In this document: piece by piece, positions 50,481 through 60,999 of the stretch
How positions within the stretch are numbered: position 1 is the stretch's first letter
Layout: every line of letters begins with the position of its first letter
NCBI GenBank assembly: GCA_951799405.1
Contig: OX637345.1
Location: 15,500,001 to 15,564,000 of the forward strand
Reading direction: 5' to 3'
DNA: 64,000 bases
DNA from: Agapetus fuscipes
Taxonomy: Eukaryota > Arthropoda > Insecta > Trichoptera > Glossosomatidae
Position numbers and translations under genes: made by a program
The notes under the pieces: generated by a model
The model's input: only the letters and a program-made list of their open reading frames with translations
Databases searched by the model: none
Told to the model about the DNA's origin: nothing

Positions 50481-51767
50481 TCTCCTGCTATCGTGGTACA
50501 GGGGTAGTGGGATAGTGGTTATAACGTCGCCTCGGGTAGCTGCCGATACTTGTGCGGCCCTAACTGCCGTATTAATTGTCATGTGATGTTCTGTCATTGG
50601 GATGTTCTGTCATTTGTCGTTATCTCACTGTCTCCTGCTATCGTGGTACAGGGGCTGGTGGGATAGTGGTTATAGCGTCGCCTCAGGGAGCTGCCGATAC
50701 TTGTGCGGCCCTAACTGCCGTATTAATTGTCATGTGATGTTCTGTCATTGGGATGTTCTGTCATTTGTCGTTATCTCACAGTCTCCTGCTATCGTGGTAC
50801 AGGGGCTGGTGGGATAGTGGTTATAGCGTCGCCTCGGGGAGCTGCCGATACTTGTGCGGCCCGAACTGCCGTATGAATTGTCATGTGATGTTCTGTCATT
50901 GGGATGTTCTGTCATGTGTCGTGATCTCACTGTCTCCTGCTATCGTGGTACAGGAGTAGTGGGATAGTGGTTATAGCGTCGCCTCAGGGAGCTGCCGATA
51001 CTTGTGGGGTCCTAACTGCCGTATTAATTGTCATGTGATGTTCTGTCATTGGGATGTTCTGTCTTGTGTCGTTATCTCACTGTCTCCTGCTATCGTGGTA
51101 CAAGGGCTGGTGGGATAGTGGTTATAGCGTCGCCTCAGGGAGCTGCCGATACTTGTGCGGCCCCAACTGCCGTATTAATTGTCATGTGATGTTCTGTCAT
51201 TGGGATGTTCTGTCATGTGTCGTTATCTCATTGTCTCCTGCTATCGTGGTACAGGGGTAGTGGGATAGTGGTTATAGCGTCGCCTCGGGGAGCTGCCGAT
51301 ACTTTGCGGCCCTAACTGCCGTATTAATTGTCATGTGATGTTCTGTCATTGGGATGTTCTGTCACGTGTCGTTATCTCACTGTCTCCTGCTATCGTGGTA
51401 CAGGGGCTGGTGGGATAGTGGTTATAGCGTCGCCTCAGGGAGCTGCCGATACTTGTGCGGCCCCAACTGCCGTATTAATTGTCATGTGATGTTCTGTCAT
51501 GTGTCGTTATCTCACTGTCTCCTGCTATCGAGGTACAGGGGTAGTGGGATAGTGGTTATAGCGTCGCCTCGGGGAGCTGCCGATACTTGTGTGGGCCTAA
51601 CTGCCGTATTAATTGTCATGTGATGTTCTGTCATTGGGATGTTCTGTCATGTGTCGTTATCTCACTGTCTCCTGCTATCGTGGTACAGGGGTAGTGGGAT
51701 AGTGGTTATAGCGTCGCCTCGGGGAGCTGCCGATACTTGTGGGGTCCTAACTGCCGTATTAATTGAA
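50481..51767 (+). repeat. ~150-bp satellite array (nine units)
   Basis: Units begin TCTCCTGCTATCGTGGTACA at 50,481; 50,631; 50,782; 50,933; 51,083; 51,234; 51,383; 51,518; 51,668. Spacing is 149-151 bp except one 135-bp unit that lost CATTGGGATGTTCTGT. Each unit has a tRNA D-arm-like stretch (GATAGTGGTTATAGCGTCGC) and ends in the TGTCATGTGTCGTTATCTCA words shared with the minisatellite at 20 kb. Confidence 0.95.
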
Positions 51768-52085
51768 ATGTCCCCGCCCCTGTTGTATGTATCTTGCCCC
51801 CAATGTGTGCCAGATACACTGACGCCCAACAATTCGCCAACTGCAATGTGACGAATACGTCTGCCACGGTTCGAGCACATTGCCACACGAGGTGTGACAT
51901 GATATCAATCATCTGCAGGGCCGAGAATCGTACGGTTTTTTTTTTTTGTATCTGAGGTCACCCAAAAGTTGATAACTAGACCCAACGAGGGAAGGAAGGT
52001 CACAGTCGAACCTTTACCATCTTGTCATTGTCTATGTCAATTCATGTGCGGACCCCATTAAGCTTCTTAACTGGTGACCTAATCT
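51768..52085. other. No recognised feature
   Basis: Unique-looking DNA after the array. Short frames without motifs. Confidence 0.4.
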
Positions 52086-52090
52086 AATCT

Positions 52091-52122
52091 CTTGATAATG
52101 ACCTGAGTATTGACGGTCGAAA
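52091..52122 (+). other. Relic hammerhead-core-like hairpin
   Basis: TTGATAA, T, GACC/GGTC hairpin, GAAA. Core strand mutated. The following ~40 bp match 34,861-34,895 inverted. Confidence 0.3.
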
Positions 52123-52257
52123 GTGCTCGAGATATAAAATATTATTGTGAAAATTAAACCACGTTTAAGAAAAAATAATTTTATTTTACATAATCAAATC
52201 ATATATTAATCATATACTATAAAAATCATGAACATACATGTTCATACATATTATGTA

Positions 52258-52510
52258 TGTTCCTTGACTTTTAGGTTGGTATGCGACTGACCACCCATGC
52301 TGTAGAAAATGGTTCACTTTGCCAATGTCACCCCTGTTTCAGGGAAGTTCGGCAGGAGTTGCAGGGTGTATGCTCATTTGAGATTCGCGTTTTTATATTG
52401 TAGGTCCACTCGCGGCATGTTTAAGCGCGAACTTGTACGTGTCTGCTTGTGAAAATGCATTTAATGTGAATCTTTAATTTTACATATATTTGCAACTTAG
52501 ATTAGATTAG
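52258..52510 (+). mobile_element. T3 unit
   Basis: Starts TTCCTTGACTTTTAGGTTGG, ends TTTGCAACTTAGATTAGATT. No LINE sequence upstream. Confidence 0.9.
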
Positions 52511-52609
52511 ACTCGTAGATATGGCAATGAATACAAAGCGATGACCGGTAAACTCACCGTTGCCATCAGTGAACGTTGTGTGGAAGCGCCATTGTTACTG
52601 TTATGTTTC

Positions 52610-52700
52610 TTACCCTCTCCCTGTCTTCCTTATGGTCTTCCCCCTCATGGCCTCCCCCCTTATGGCCTCCCCCCTTATGGCCTCCCCCCGTGTATTTGAT
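52610..52700. repeat. Short C-rich tandem repeat
   Basis: CTTATGGCCTCCCCC is repeated about four times. Confidence 0.7.
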
Positions 52701-52825
52701 TATGTATAACAACATGAACCCTGCCTCCTAAGTTTACACCCTTAATTATTTAAAATGAAACCTTGGATACAATGGCGTGGTGTGGTCTCACCTCATCCCT
52801 GTCGTGTCTTCTCATTGTTACGAAA

Positions 52826-53212
52826 TGGCGGTTGATCTGTAATGTTGGCGGCTAGGGTTTATCAAATTGGAATTGGTTTTCTGTTTTAGTTTTGATGTCC
52901 GTACGTGTTCTTATTTATTGATTTAAAAAAATGTAATTTTTGTCGTGTATGTTCATTGAATTTAAGGTTGGTATGCGGCTGACCACCCATGCTGTAAAAA
53001 ATGGTTCACTTTGCCAATGTCACCCCTGTTTCAGGGAAGGACGGCAGGAGTTGCAGGGTGTGTGTCCATTTGAGATTTGGTTTTTATGTTGTAGGTTCAC
53101 ATGCGGCATGCTCAAGTGCGAACTTGTACGTGTCTGCTTGCTCGAATGCATTTAATATGAATCTCAAATGATATATATTATATATCTTTGCAACTTAGAT
53201 TAGATTTATCCA
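52826..53212 (+). mobile_element. RTE-A 3' end (5'-truncated)
   Basis: AATGGCGGTTGATCTGTAAT encodes the WRLICNVGG end and stop (TAG), then the ~100-bp UTR and the T3 unit from 52,950. A frame stays open through the unit. Confidence 0.9.
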
Positions 53213-53269
53213 GCTTATCAGTCTAAAGAATTAAACAGAGGCGTTTCAAAATGAAATCGGCTTGACCCA

Positions 53270-53560
53270 GAACAGATTTCGTTTATCCAAACACAATAGG
53301 GGGGCACAGTGGCGACCCAGTTCCGCCTCTGCGCTGCGATATCACGTTAGAATGGCCACAGTAGCGCACCCTAAACTACAAAGACGTTTGTTCCCTCCTT
53401 GACATGGACCTCTGTTAGACGGTGGTGTACAGGGGGGAATTGAACCCTCGGGGTTTTCTCGGGTATTGCAAACACTGGAGAGCCGCTCACACAGCCACTG
53501 ACCGAATTGGGTGTTTGCAAATTTGGTTGCTAGTCAATAAAATAGATGCATGTTGAAAAC
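53270..53560 (-). mobile_element. Putative additional tRNA-derived SINE
   Basis: The minus strand has TCAGTGGCTGTGTGAGCGG (A-box-like) and GAGGGTTCAATTCCCC (B box), ~40 bp apart. An unrelated ~200-bp body ends near 53,270. Only one copy lies in the window, so its limits are uncertain. Confidence 0.5.
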
Positions 53561-53756
53561 AGCAGAACCTTAAAAATAAATCTACGCAAAAAGTTAGTTG
53601 GTATATAAGTAAATAACATAAAAAGCTGCCAAAATTACAGATTAGTTGCCATTTTTTCTGGATTTACATACTTCTTTCATTACATCCAAAGTCACAACCT
53701 TTTTCAAACAAGCCCTCCTTTTATTATGACTCTGGATATCTATTTCTAGATATATA

Positions 53757-54020
53757 TTCCTTGACTTATAGGTTGGTATGAGGCTGACCACCCATTCTGT
53801 AAAAATAGTTCACTTCGCCAATGTCACCCCTGTTTCAGGGAAGGTCGGCAAGAGTTGCAGGGCTTATTTCCATTTGAGAATTGGGTTTTTATATTGTAGG
53901 TCCACATGCGACATTATGCGGTGTGAGCGCGAAATTATGCGTGTCTGCTTGTGGGAATGCATTTAATATGAATCTCAAATGATACATATCCTTGCAGCTT
54001 AGATTTCGATTGAGATATCT
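53757..54020 (+). mobile_element. T3 unit inserted in RTE-A
   Basis: Starts TTCCTTGACTTATAGGTTGG. ATATCT-like sequence lies on both sides. Opposite orientation to its host, unlike the insertion at 18,458, but nearly the same host position. Confidence 0.85.
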
Positions 54021-54151
54021 CATTCATTCGCTATTTTAGGCATTTGGCCCCTACATACCTTTCTCAGTCTTCCTCTACCACGACATCTATTCTTGCAACA
54101 TATACTTTCTTCGTAAGTCATTCATCACTCATTCTCTCCATATGCCCGAAC

Positions 54152-54485
54152 GCAACTAAGCTACACATATAGTGTAACTTCTTGCCGCGTTATCCCGGAA
54201 GGGGTCGCATGTGGTGAGTTGAACCTATTTATTTTTACAGGTAAGGGGCCGGCCTAACGCCAACCACTTTAGTTGAAGTGGGGGTTTCCCAGCTCCCGAG
54301 GAGGCTGGTACTCATTTCTTGTTAAGGCTGAGTAAACCTTGCCGGTATTTTTATTATGGGGTTTGAAATAAACACCGAAATATGAGATCATTTCTGACAC
54401 CCTCCTCGGTGGGATTCGAACCCGAGATAACGGGGTAGAATGCGAGCACTCTACCATCTGAGCTATCGACCAGAGGACTTGGAAT
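54152..54485 (-). mobile_element. SINE-2 full copy with CCCGAAC duplication
   Basis: CCCGAAC occurs at 54,145-54,151 and 54,486-54,492. Between them lies SINE-2 from its 3' end (GCAACTAAGCTACACATATA) to head (GTCGATAGCTCAGATGGTAG on the minus strand). Confidence 0.9.
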
Positions 54486-54737
54486 CCCGAACCATCTTAA
54501 CAAACTTGCTTTAATCTTCACTCTCACACTTTCCCTTCCACCACATTTTTCGTGGATTCCAAGTGGAATATATGTTTTCAACTTAAATTTATATTAAAAA
54601 TAAAATAGATTTAGAAAACTATAAACGATTTCATTGTCCATTGAAGATAGTGGTGCAATTTACTTGAATAATGCAGAAAAAAATTTGAAAGTAGTCTATG
54701 AGATGATTTTAAAGTAAAAAATAACTAAAAAAATGTG

Positions 54738-54850
54738 ATGAGAATTTTCAGGCACATAAAAGGGATGGACGCTGAAAGACTGACAAATTATATTCATGCT
54801 GGTGATGTGAAAGGTGAAGGTAGAGAGGGGTGAGTGAGATGTTGAATGGG
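54738..54850 (+). pseudogene. RTE-C-type scrap
   Basis: Reads MRIFRHIKGMDAERLTNYIH then AGDVKGEGREG and a stop; compare MRCFGHVERMKDDRLTKYVY at 23,519. Confidence 0.6.
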
Positions 54851-55009
54851 AAATGGACCCGAAGCACGCTAGTTACGTTACAGTATAGAGAAGAAAATTA
54901 AGAAATTCTCATGGGATATGTGTGAAAGAAAAAAAAAACTTTGTTAATAGATTTTTTTTTAACTTATCAGACATATTATCTTCTGAAGCTTGCAATAACA
55001 ATACTATAA

Positions 55010-55250
55010 TCTATTATCTAAGTTGTAAATATATATTAACATTTAAAGCTCATATCAAATGCATGCCCACAAACAAACACGTGTATTTCGCGCTTACAAA
55101 TGCTGAATGTGTACTTACAAATAAAATCCAAACCTCAAATAAACATGAACCCTACAACTTTTGCCGACCTTTCCTGACACAGGGGTGATATTGGGAAAGT
55201 GAACCAGTTTTTACAGTATGGGTGGTCAGCCTTATACCAACCTATAAGTC
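55010..55250 (-). mobile_element. T3 unit, diverged subfamily
   Basis: TATCTAAGTTGTAAATATAT tail, CATGCCCACAAACAAACACG and CCTATAAGTCAACACA start side. The CAAACAAACACGTG variant recurs at 61,020 and 62,740. Confidence 0.8.
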
Positions 55251-55384
55251 AACACAAATAATATATAACATTTAAGTAAAAATAACCAAACCCTCAAATG
55301 AAATCTATACAAAAAATGTCAATACTGCCCTATACAAAAAATGTAACATAAATGAATAAGCTAACATTACAAAGCAACATTACA

Positions 55385-55580
55385 GATACTAATCTAATCT
55401 AAGTTGCAAAATAAAAGTGACATTAGTGATTCACATTATATTATGATACGCATTCTCACAAAACAGACATGCTTAAGTTCGCGCTTAAACATGCCGCATG
55501 AAGTCCTACAATACAAAAACCCGAATCTCAAATGAACCCCTGCAACTCCTGCTGACCTTCCCTGCCTTATCCAACCTATG
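55385..55580 (-). mobile_element. T3 unit, truncated
   Basis: CTAATCTAATCTAAGTTGCA tail and CATGCCGCATGAAGTCCTAC; the start half is lost after CTGACCTTCCCTG. Confidence 0.75.
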
Positions 55581-56220
55581 TACATTAGATGAACTAAACG
55601 ATTCAAAAATCTATGGGCCGAATTCTGAATTGGAAATGCGAGTAATATAAACTTTTTTATGACCTTTGATATAATTTTTGTTATAATATATGTGAAAGCA
55701 ATTTCACCGTTCTTACGCCTACAAGATTATCCTCCCACATAGATAATTTAACCGCCAAAATTTTAATTGTTAAATTGTAATTAAAACATTAATGACATCT
55801 GACATTTATTACACGAGCTATGTGATTATTTTATGACATTTAGATAGGTAATGTTATTGTTTTATGACATTTAGATGGATAATGTTATTGCTTTATGACA
55901 TGATATAACCATTGTATGTGTGCATAAATTTTAGTTCAAAATAATTTCTTATCATCCCAAGATTATGTTGAATGCTTTAAGGTCCAACAGCACACGTTAG
56001 ATTTGAGAATGTTGGATATTTGAAACGTATATTTAAGTTCATCCTCTTGTCTGCGAAAAAGCGTTGAAAGATCTACCCATGGTAATAAAAATATCAAAAT
56101 TATTTTTTTGTTGAGCGCTGTTTTTGCTTTTTTTATTTATTTAGCAAAAATAATGCTAAGTTAAACAATTTAAATGTCTATCAGAGGTGTTGGTAATGTA
56201 GAAGTTGTCCTTGTCCGGTT
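55581..56220. other. No recognised feature
   Basis: AT-rich; a short TTATGACATTTAGATAG-type repeat near 55,835-55,910 is the only structure. A tiny SINE-1 tail scrap (GAGCGCTGTTTTTG) is at 56,114. Confidence 0.4.
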
Positions 56221-56221
56221 G

Positions 56222-56465
56222 CAGGGCCGTTAGCTGCGCAGCGCTGTCGCGTGTGTTGCGTTGCGTTGTGTTTTGAGACACTGAGAGGAAATGGCGATTG
56301 ATATTGGATTTCAAAAGGGTAAGGTTAAATTACGATGGAAACGCAGATACCGGTAACTCATTCCATAAGCGGGCAGTTTGGCAAAGGAATGCGTCGAGTT
56401 GAGAATCTTCGAGTTGCCCTTGTTGTGACGAGAGGAGGGGGTATAAGTGAGGATATTTCATCAGA
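56222..56465 (-). pseudogene. LINE C-terminal fragment joined to SINE-1
   Basis: Minus strand: LEDSQLDAFLCQTARLWNEL, PVSAFPS, a stop, then FNLTLLKSNINRHFLS. The F..RTARLWN.LP..VFP....L..FK.N.NR.LL pattern is a LINE C-terminus. One stop (TAA) interrupts it. Its upstream end meets the SINE-1 body at AAGCT. Confidence 0.7.
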
Positions 56466-56670
56466 GCAGACGCCATTATAGCTTGGTCGTCTCTATAGAA
56501 AGCGCAAATACTCATGCGAGATCCAGTTGCTGTATGGCTGGATGTACCTTTGGTGACCGGTCTTTGGTAAAGGTATATGCATTCTTTAACCCAGCGAAGA
56601 GCATAATTATTTGAAAATATATATGGTATAGTTTTTGTGCTCCGCCGGGATTCGAACACACATTTTTGTC
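56466..56670 (-). mobile_element. SINE-1 5' module joined to a LINE end
   Basis: Minus strand: TCGAATCCCGGCGGAGCAC, body GGTCACCAAAGGTACATCCA, and end GACGACCAAGCT followed by LINE sequence. The head is cut by the MITE at 56,673. Confidence 0.75.
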
Positions 56671-56672
56671 GC

Positions 56673-56851
56673 CCGTTGAGCCCACGCTTTGACAAACTAA
56701 TGATGTCTGGGCTGGAAGTCTTGTCACCACGGATATTCTTTCCTTCCGAATATCGGTAATATTTGTATGAACACTAATCAGCTGTTCTCTTGTGGCCATC
56801 TTGGATTGACAGCCCAGGCATCGTTAGTTTGTCAAAGCGTGGGCTCAATGG
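56673..56851. mobile_element. MITE with CCGTTGAGCCCACGCTTTGA termini
   Basis: ~45-bp inverted repeats (also GACAAACTAATGATGTCTGG) around a ~90-bp centre. No coding capacity, one copy in the window. Confidence 0.7.
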
Positions 56852-57049
56852 ACGGCTAAAATTTTTAAGAATAGCACCGTTTGTATTTATATCTCATGTG
56901 CCGTTCGGCCTTAACGTGAAACAAAATTTGACGTTTATTATGCCATACCTGTGCTTCGTTGAGTTAACCCCACTAAGCTCTGCGGACTGTTTTGTCTTAC
57001 CCGATTTAATGAGTTTTACTATAATGAAAAGTTTGCGAATCTATCTATA

Positions 57050-57375
57050 ATCTAAGTTGCAAAAATATATTAACATTTAAATTCCTAAATGTATACCCAC
57101 AAGCAGACACGTGTAAAATTCTAGCCTAAACTCAACACATCAATCCTGCAACTTTTGCCACATTGGCATTAGAGCCATCGTTAGCACGTCTAAATCTTAA
57201 TCTAAGTTGCAAAGATATTAAATGCATTCCAACAAGCAGACACGCATAATTTCGCGCTCGCACATGCCTCATGTGGACCTACAATATAAAAACCCAATCT
57301 CAAATGAATTGTCTCCTGTCGAATCTAATGTAGGCTAGGTTACTGTAACTGTGACGCTGTCGCCTTTTCACTAAT
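57050..57375 (-). mobile_element. Two truncated T3 units and an RTE-C tail scrap
   Basis: 57,050-57,170 and 57,195-57,315 start with AATCTAAGTTGCAAA-type tails. 57,340-57,372 is GTTACTGTAACTGTGACGCT, the RTE-C end. Confidence 0.7.
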
Positions 57376-57710
57376 GATGTAGTATAAAATGTATCCTTTA
57401 TTATATTGCCCTTCGTCGTCGTCATTCGTCGTCGAGTTTCGATTTTCAAAATCAATGCCATCACAGCAGATGAAACACATTCATGCTCTATAGCAAATTA
57501 ATTTTTGTATATATGCTGCAATGCGGCGAGCTTACGCGTGTGTGTTTACAAATGTATGAAATCTTTTAGGAATTAATCTGTTTGTTCATACTAAAAATGT
57601 ATGGAACAATATTGACATCTAGCGGCAAAACTTAAAAGTTTTTTTTACATTTTCTTTTATTTCATGCAAATTAAAAATAAAAAAAAAGCCAAATAAAAAT
57701 GGATTTCAAT
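57376..57710. other. No recognised feature
   Basis: CGTCGTCGTCATTCGTCGTC at ~57,412 is a small trinucleotide run. Otherwise unassigned. Confidence 0.4.
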
Positions 57711-57711
57711 C

Positions 57712-57790
57712 TGTAATCTAAGTTGCAAACATATATAACATTTGAGATTCATATTACATGCATTCTTACGAGCAGACATGTATAAGTTCT
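57712..57790 (-). mobile_element. T3 unit scrap preceding the array
   Basis: AATCTAAGTTGCAAACATAT to CAGACATGTATAAGTTC, cut where the first array unit begins. Confidence 0.75.
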
Positions 57791-57792
57791 TA

Positions 57793-60650
57793 TCTAATCT
57801 AATCTAAGCTGCAAAGATATATATCATTTAAGATTTATATTAAATGCATTCCCACAAGCAGATATGTATAAGTTCCCGCTTACATATGCTGCATGTGTAC
57901 TTACAACATAACAGCCCATTCCGAATGAACATAAGCCCTGCAACTCTTGCCAACCTTCCCTGAAACAAAGGTGAATTTGCAAAGTAAACCATTTTTTAAA
58001 GTATGGGTGGTCAGCCTCATACCAACCTATAAGTCAAGAAAATTATTTTGTGTATTTCTTTACATAATCTAAGTTGCAAAGATACATACCATTAAAGATT
58101 CATATTAAATGCATTCCCACACGCAGACAGGTACAAGTTCACGCTTACAAATGCCCAATGTGGACTTGCAAAATAAAAAAACTAATCTCAAATGAACATA
58201 AGCCCTGCAACTTTTGCCGACTTTTCCTCAAACAGAGATAAAATTTGCATGGTAAACCATTGCTTACAGTATGGGTGGTCAGCCAAATACTAACCTTTTA
58301 GTCAAGGAAATTATTTTGTTTAGTTCATTAATCTAAGTTGCAAAGATACATACCATTTGAGATTCATATTAAATGCATTCCCACAAGCAGACAGGTACAA
58401 GTTCACGCTTACAAATGCCCAATGTGGACTTGCAAAATAAAAAAAACTAATCTCAAATGAACATAAGCCCTGCAACTCTTGCCGACTTTTCCTCAAAGAG
58501 AGATAAAATTTTCATTGTAAACCATTCTTACAGTATGGGTGGTCAGCCACATACTAACCTATAAGTCAAGGAAATTATTTTATTAAGTTCTATAATCTAA
58601 GTTGCAAAGATACATACCATTTGAGATTCATATTAAATGCATTCCCACACGCAGACAGGTACAAGTTCACGCTTACAAATGCCCAATGTGGACTTGCAAA
58701 ATAAAAAAACTAATCTCAAATGAACATAAGCCCTGCAACTTTTGCCGACTTTTCCTCAAACAGAGATAAAATTTGCATGGTAAACCATTGCTTACAGTAT
58801 GGGTGGTCAGCCACATACTAACCTTTTAGTCAAGGAAATTACTTTGTTTAGTTCATTAATCTAAGTTGCAAAGATACATACCATTTGAGATTCATATTAA
58901 ATGCATTCCCACAAGCAGACAGGTACAAGTTCACGCTTACAAATGCCCAATGTGGACTTGCAAAATAAAAAAAACTAATCTCAAATGAACATAAGCCCTG
59001 CAACTCTTGCCGACTTTTCCTCAAACAGAGATAAAATTTGCATTGTGAACCATTGCTTACAGTATGGGTGGTCAGCCACATACTGACCTTTTAGTCAAGG
59101 AAATTATTTTGTTTAGTTCATTAATCTAAGTTGCAAAGATACATACCATTTGAGATTCATATTAAATGCATTCCCACAAGCAGACAGGTATAAGTTCGCG
59201 CTTACAAATGCCCCATGTGGACTTATAAAATAAAAAACTAATCTCAAATGAACATAAGCCCTGCAACTCTTGCCGACTTTTCCTCAAACAGAGATAAAAT
59301 TTTCATTGTAAACCATTCTTACAGTATGGGTGGTCAGCCACATACTAACCTATAAGTCAAGGAAATTATTTTATTAAGTTCTATAATCTAAGTTGCAAAG
59401 ATACATACCATTTGAGATTCATATTAAATGCATTCCCACAAGCAGACAGGTATAAGTTCGCGCTTACAAATGCCCCATGTGGACTTATAAAATAAAAAAC
59501 TAATCTCAAATGAACATAAGCCCTGCAACTCTTGCCGACTTTTCCTCAAACAGAGATAAAATTTTCATTGTAAACCATTCTTACAGTATGGGTGGTCAGC
59601 CACATACTAACCTATAAGTCAAGGAAATTATTTTATTAAGTTCTATAATCTAAGTTGCAAAGATACATACCATTTGAGATTCATATTAAATGCATTCCCA
59701 CACGCAGACAGGTACAAGTTCACGCTTACAAATGCCCAATGTGGACTTGCAAAATAAAAAAAACTAATCTCAAATGAACATAAGCCCTGCAACTTTTGCC
59801 GACTTTTCCTCAAACAGAGATAAAATTTGCATGGTAAACCATTGCTTACAGTATGGGTGGTCAGCCACATACTAACCTTTTAGTCAAGGAAATTATTTTG
59901 TTTAGTTCTATAATCTAAGTTGCAAAGATACATACCATTTGAGATTCATATTAAATGCATTCCCACAAGCAGACAGGTATAAGTTCGCGCTTACAAATGC
60001 CCCATGTGGACTTATAAAATAAAAAACTAATCTCAAAGGAACATAAGCCCTGCAACTCTTGCCGACTTTTCCTCAAACAGAGATAAAATTTTCATTGTAA
60101 ACCATTCTTACAGTATGGGTGGTCAGCCACATACTAACCTATAAGTCAAGGAAATTATTTTATTAAGTTCTATAATCTAAGTTGCAAAGATACATACCAT
60201 TTGAGATTCATATTAAATGCATTCCCACAAGCAGACAGGTATAAGTTCGCGCTTACAAATGCCCCATGTTGACTTATAAAATAAAAAACTAATCTCAAAT
60301 GAACATAAGCCCTGCAACTCTTGCCGACTTTTCCTCAAACAGAGATAAAATTTTCATGGTAAACCATTCTTACAGTATGGGTGGTCAGCCACATACTAAC
60401 CTATAAGTCAAGGAAATTATTTTATTAAGTTCTATAATCTAAGTTGCAAAGATACATACCAATCGAGATTCATATTAAATGCATTCCCACAAGCAGACAT
60501 TTATAAGTTCGCGCTTACACATAATGCATGTTGACTTACAACATAAAAACCCAATCTCAAATTAATATAAGCCCTGCAACTCTTGCCAATCTTCCCTGAA
60601 ACACAGCTGAAATCTTCAAAGTGAACCATTTTTTAAACTATGGGTGGTCG
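57793..60650 (-). repeat. Satellite made of T3 units (11 copies, ~262-272 bp)
   Basis: Unit starts (TAATCTAAG-type): 57,793; 58,065; 58,329; 58,593; 58,857; 59,122; 59,384; 59,646; 59,911; 60,173; 60,435. Spacing is 262-265 bp apart from the first unit. Internal units share CCTCAAACAGAGATAAAATT instead of CCTGAAACAGGGGTGACATT, a mutation absent from dispersed copies. Variant classes can be told apart (ACGCAGACAGG with CCCAATG; ACAAGCAGACAGGTATAAG with CCCCATG). The outer units at both ends look more like dispersed copies. Confidence 0.95.
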
Positions 60651-60794
60651 ATTTTCTTTTACAAAGGCTGCATGTTTTTATTTTACATGTTTTCCGAATT
60701 TTAACGCGAGGAAACTATGCGCAATATACACATTCACCAAATGTTAAGGAGTTGGGCTGCGTAGCAGCCAGGGGCAACGCCCCTAGTAAGTATA

Positions 60795-60995
60795 AAATGG
60801 TTTACTTTGCCGATGTCAACCTTATTTCAGGCAAGGTCCGCAAGAGTTGTTGTATGTCCATTTGAGATTTGGTTTTTATGTTGTAGGTTCACATGAGGCA
60901 TGTGCAAGCGCGAACTTGTACGTGTCTGGTTGTGAGAATGCATGTAATGTGAATCTCCAATGTAACATATCTTTGCAACTTAGATTAGATTAGCA
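60795..60995 (+). mobile_element. T3 unit, 5'-shortened
   Basis: ATGGTTTACTTTGCCGATGT, TGTAGGTTCACATGAGGCAT and CTTTGCAACTTAGATTAGAT. The second half is nearly identical to 44,640-44,765. Confidence 0.85.
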
Positions 60996-60999
60996 AGGA

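Larger units (their letters stand above)
53620..54575 (-). pseudogene. RTE-A C-terminal fragment broken by a T3 unit and a SINE-2
   Basis: Minus-strand pieces of the RTE-A end lie at 53,630-53,755 (IQSHNKRRACLKKVVTLDVM-like), 54,022-54,151 (ANE, CRGRGRLRKVC-like) and 54,486-54,570 (KCGGRESVRVKIKASLLRWF). In the reference copy these are continuous, so the T3 unit (53,757-54,020) and SINE-2 (54,152-54,485) are later insertions. Confidence 0.8.

Noticed and set aside
50229..51912. Several short frames repeating a similar peptide across the satellite
   Set aside because: They repeat with the 150-bp satellite unit and element D; translation of a satellite, not genes.
57793..60650. CRISPR-like array
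   Set aside because: Units are ~264 bp with no spacer pattern, in a eukaryotic context; it is a satellite of the T3 unit.
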